Shown piece after piece: positions 4,806-6,680 of a stretch of 6,680 nucleotides of DNA (within the stretch, counting starts at the first letter, position 1; every line of letters starts with the position of its first letter). The DNA is taken from positions 1 through 6,680 of the forward strand of contig JARXKO010000085.1 in assembly GCA_030271595.1 (NCBI GenBank), written 5' to 3'. Below the pieces are notes generated by a model. The model had not been told where the DNA came from, ran no database searches, and saw nothing but the letters and a program-made list of their open reading frames with translations. Position numbers and translations under genes: made by a program. The stretch is from Pseudomonadota bacterium (lineage in GTDB: Bacteria > Pseudomonadota > Alphaproteobacteria > Sphingomonadales > Sphingomonadaceae).

Positions 4806-6239
4806 TCACTTGCGGCGAAGCCACCTTATCCTGCTGCGGATCAATCCCGCATTGGCGTTGACCTTCTCGGTCCGTTCCCAGATCAGTCCGGTATCGTTGC
4901 GATACATCCGCCAGCCGATCCACAGCGGGATCACCCAGATCAGGCCCCAGATCGTAAGCGCCAACGGATTGCACCGGATCAAGTAGCGCAGCCGATCGCG
5001 CTTGCGCTCGAGCACAAGCGCCGAGCGTTTCCATACCGAGCGGTAGAGCAGGCCGAGCGACACCGCGAACCCGGTCACGTTGACCATCGCCAGCAGGATC
5101 GACCATGTCGGCAGCGGGCTATTGCCTGAAAGCATGGTGGCGAACGCCCATATTCCGGCGGGAATCCCGATCGGTCCGATCAGATAGGCCAAACAGGGCA
5201 GGAAAATCAGCCACGCCTTCAAGCGGTCGATCGGTGCATATCCAAGGGCGTCGAGCGGCGCATCGAGGCTCTGGAAAAAGCCTGCAACCCATCGTTTGCG
5301 TTGCGTAATGCCGTGCCCAATGGTTCGCGGCACCTCTTCGATCAACGGCTCCTCGATATATCCAAGCCTGCGGCCATTGGCCCAGAAGCGCAGGCCCACT
5401 TCGGGATCCTCGATCGTGATCCAGGGGTGAAAGCCGCCCAGCTCAAGCAAGTCCGATGCCTTGTAGAAAAGTCCCTTGCCGAGCATCCAATATGGCTGCC
5501 TGCCGTTGGCGGTGAAATGCTCGAACTTGCGCCCGTCCCAGGCCATATGATCAAAGGCGTGCCAGCTTGCGGCGATGGTGTCGTTCAAATTGCCGGCGAT
5601 GTTGCTCGCCTGGAGGACGTCGTAATGGCGGATGCCGATCGCCGCAGCCATGAAATGATTAGCCTGGGGGCAGCTGTCGGCGTCGATATAATTGACCAGA
5701 AAATCCTCGTCGCCCCGCCGCGCCTCGGCGATCGTGTAAAAAGCATAGATTAGCTGGCGGGTCTTTTTCGGCGGCAGGCGGCGCTCGCCGGCGCGGGCGC
5801 CCTGATGCCACCAGTAAGCGTGGCGATTATTGTTCCAGGCCGACCACACGACCTGCCACGACGGGTCGGTGGTCGGCGGGACTTCGAGCAATTCGAGGAA
5901 ATCGAATTCTTTCTGCAAGCGTCGCAGGCTTGCGATCGTTTCAACATCGTCCTGATTTGGAATCGCGTACACCCGGTAGCGGTGGCGGGGATAGCGCAAG
6001 CCCGAAATCGCAAGCAAAGTGGTGTGCATGGTCTGCTCGAGTTCGCGCAACACCGGATAGAATAAGGCGATCTGCGGCAGGTCGCCGGGGCCGAGGTCGC
6101 GTTCCTCGTCCATATCGACCCGATCGACCGGCAGCCTGAACAGATAGATATCGACCAGGAAAGACGCGGCCCACAGCAATTGCGTCACGATAAACGCCAC
6201 CGACAAAGCGATGGTGAGAGGATTTGCACTGCCGATCAT
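4806..6239 (-). CDS. Membrane-embedded family 2 glycosyltransferase (processive synthase-like)
   Basis: This is a processive-type GT2, expected to polymerise sugars from a nucleotide-sugar donor while passing the chain through its membrane channel. Counting from ATG at 6239 (477 residues): an N-terminal TM helix (about 7-34); the cytosolic domain with NQDD (95-98), DADS (Asp186, Asp188, the metal/UDP-binding DxD), TIEDPE (Asp278, putative base) and QRKRW (313-317, the acceptor-binding Q-x-x-R-W); then TM segments at about 342-370, 380-398 and 425-442, and a basic tail ending RWLRRK. There is no room for a PilZ domain, unlike cellulose synthase BcsA. Overall it is closer to cellulose synthase-like/NrfB-like GT2s than to chain-length-limited transferases. 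A GTG at 6269 would add ten residues; neither start has a clear Shine-Dalgarno sequence. The start lies 42 nt (12 nt for GTG) after the upstream gene, so they are likely co-transcribed. The sugar is unknown. Confidence 0.9.
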   Translation of the reverse strand: MIGSANPLTIALSVAFIVTQLLWAASFLVDIYLFRLPVDRVDMDEERDLGPGDLPQIALFYPVLRELEQTMHTTLLAISGLRYPRHRYRVYAIPNQDDVETIASLRRLQKEFDFLELLEVPPTTDPSWQVVWSAWNNNRHAYWWHQGARAGERRLPPKKTRQLIYAFYTIAEARRGDEDFLVNYIDADSCPQANHFMAAAIGIRHYDVLQASNIAGNLNDTIAASWHAFDHMAWDGRKFEHFTANGRQPYWMLGKGLFYKASDLLELGGFHPWITIEDPEVGLRFWANGRRLGYIEEPLIEEVPRTIGHGITQRKRWVAGFFQSLDAPLDALGYAPIDRLKAWLIFLPCLAYLIGPIGIPAGIWAFATMLSGNSPLPTWSILLAMVNVTGFAVSLGLLYRSVWKRSALVLERKRDRLRYLIRCNPLALTIWGLIWVIPLWIGWRMYRNDTGLIWERTEKVNANAGLIRSRIRWLRRK

Positions 6240-6281
6240 TGCGCAGTGCCGTGTGGACCGATCATGCACATGGGTCGGGAA

Positions 6282-6680
6282 TCAGCCCGTCTGGCTGGGC
6301 TTGGCGCGCTTCACCGACGGCCTCAGTGCCCAGAACAATAGCCCGAGCCCAATGGCGAGACCGGCGGCGAGATACACGATCCACGCATTGCGGTCCCACC
6401 AGCTTTGAGGCTCGACCGCGGTTGGAGCATTGAGCCGTGAGCGCGAGGTCGAAAGCGCCCGGACGGTCCCGGCCGGATTGACGATCGCGACATCCCCTTG
6501 GTCGAGCCACATGGTCGCGGGGATTGCGCCCGATTGCGCCGGGCGAATCCACAGAAGCGGCCCGCCCTGCCCGTTCAGCAGCTGGACCACGGTGTCGGTC
6601 GGCGATTGCGGCACGTCGAGTTGCTCGCCGCTCTCGCTGTTGGTGAGCTGCATCCGTCCATTGGCGAGACTGAGCGGCGG
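6282..6680 (-). CDS. Membrane-anchored periplasmic protein, C-terminal part (possibly BcsB-like); 5' end beyond window
   Basis: The last 132 residues are visible, and the frame is open to the window edge. The first about 90 residues look like a beta-rich extracytoplasmic domain (for example LLWIRPAQ, MWLDQGDVAIVNPAGTVRAL). They are followed by SWWDRNAW, one strong TM helix (about 20 residues, IVYLAAGLAIGLGLLFWAL) and a short basic cytosolic tail (KRAK). A large periplasmic body with a single C-terminal TM anchor, encoded directly before a processive GT2, is the topology and gene order of BcsB, the periplasmic partner of cellulose synthase. That identity is an inference from architecture and context: I see no diagnostic BcsB motif in this tail. 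It ends with a TGA at 6284-6282, just upstream of the glycosyltransferase, implying an operon. Confidence 0.6.
   Translation of the reverse strand, partial: PPLSLANGRMQLTNSESGEQLDVPQSPTDTVVQLLNGQGGPLLWIRPAQSGAIPATMWLDQGDVAIVNPAGTVRALSTSRSRLNAPTAVEPQSWWDRNAWIVYLAAGLAIGLGLLFWALRPSVKRAKPSQTG

Noticed and set aside
4804..5106. N-terminal extension of the small gene into the glycosyltransferase (145-codon frame)
   Set aside because: Everything upstream of 4803 lies in another frame of the well-supported GT2; only the last 44 codons are outside it.

Overview
The window looks like chromosomal DNA of a high-GC alphaproteobacterium, most likely a sphingomonad. The reasons are a TonB-dependent receptor with the long low-complexity linker and TonB box typical of sphingomonad and Caulobacter receptors, a Tat-exported GH10 glycosidase, G/C-rich third codon positions, and two exact copies of an 8-mer associated with CtrA. 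This assignment is inferred from style, not from a marker gene. No tRNA, rRNA, CRISPR array or insertion sequence was seen.

Layout from left to right. (1) Positions 1-806, minus strand: the N-terminal 268 residues of a TonB-dependent outer-membrane receptor. Its upstream region carries a perfect 12-bp LacI-type palindrome next to a TTGACA box. (2) 1082-2137, minus: an extended-SDR NDP-sugar epimerase/dehydratase. (3) 2403-3203, minus: a 266-residue secreted protein, probably an outer-membrane beta-barrel. (4) 3475-4587, plus: a Tat-exported GH10 glycosidase with both catalytic glutamates but a divergent glycone-side substrate motif. It is divergent from the barrel gene and convergent with the next operon. 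(5) 4669 to the right edge, minus: an apparent operon of a single-TM periplasmic protein (C-terminal part only, possibly BcsB-like), then a membrane-embedded family 2 glycosyltransferase with all the processive-synthase motifs, then a 44-codon small gene that starts 2 nt after the synthase stop codon.

How the genes may work together (inference). A processive membrane GT2, a membrane-anchored periplasmic partner, an exported glycanase, an outer-membrane barrel and a nucleotide-sugar enzyme are the kinds of parts found in synthase-dependent exopolysaccharide systems. Cellulose Bcs (synthase BcsA, periplasmic BcsB, glycanase BcsZ, outer-membrane BcsC) is the model. Here the glycanase is GH10 rather than GH8, the synthase has no PilZ domain, and the barrel has no room for a TPR scaffold. 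If the parts do belong together, this would be a Bcs-like but distinct polysaccharide secretion locus with an unknown product. The TonB receptor at the left may belong to a neighbouring sugar-uptake locus. The weakest links are the BcsB-like call, which rests on a 132-residue tail, and the barrel's role.

Intergenic regions: 807-1081 holds the receptor promoter and operator. 2138-2402 holds a CtrA-type 8-mer, a short AT-rich patch with a possible promoter, and an 11-bp direct repeat. 3204-3474 holds the divergent control region, with an imperfect CtrA-like dyad and a separate 7-bp-arm inverted repeat. 4588-4668 holds two back-to-back hairpins between convergent genes. No gene-free stretch exceeds 300 bases.
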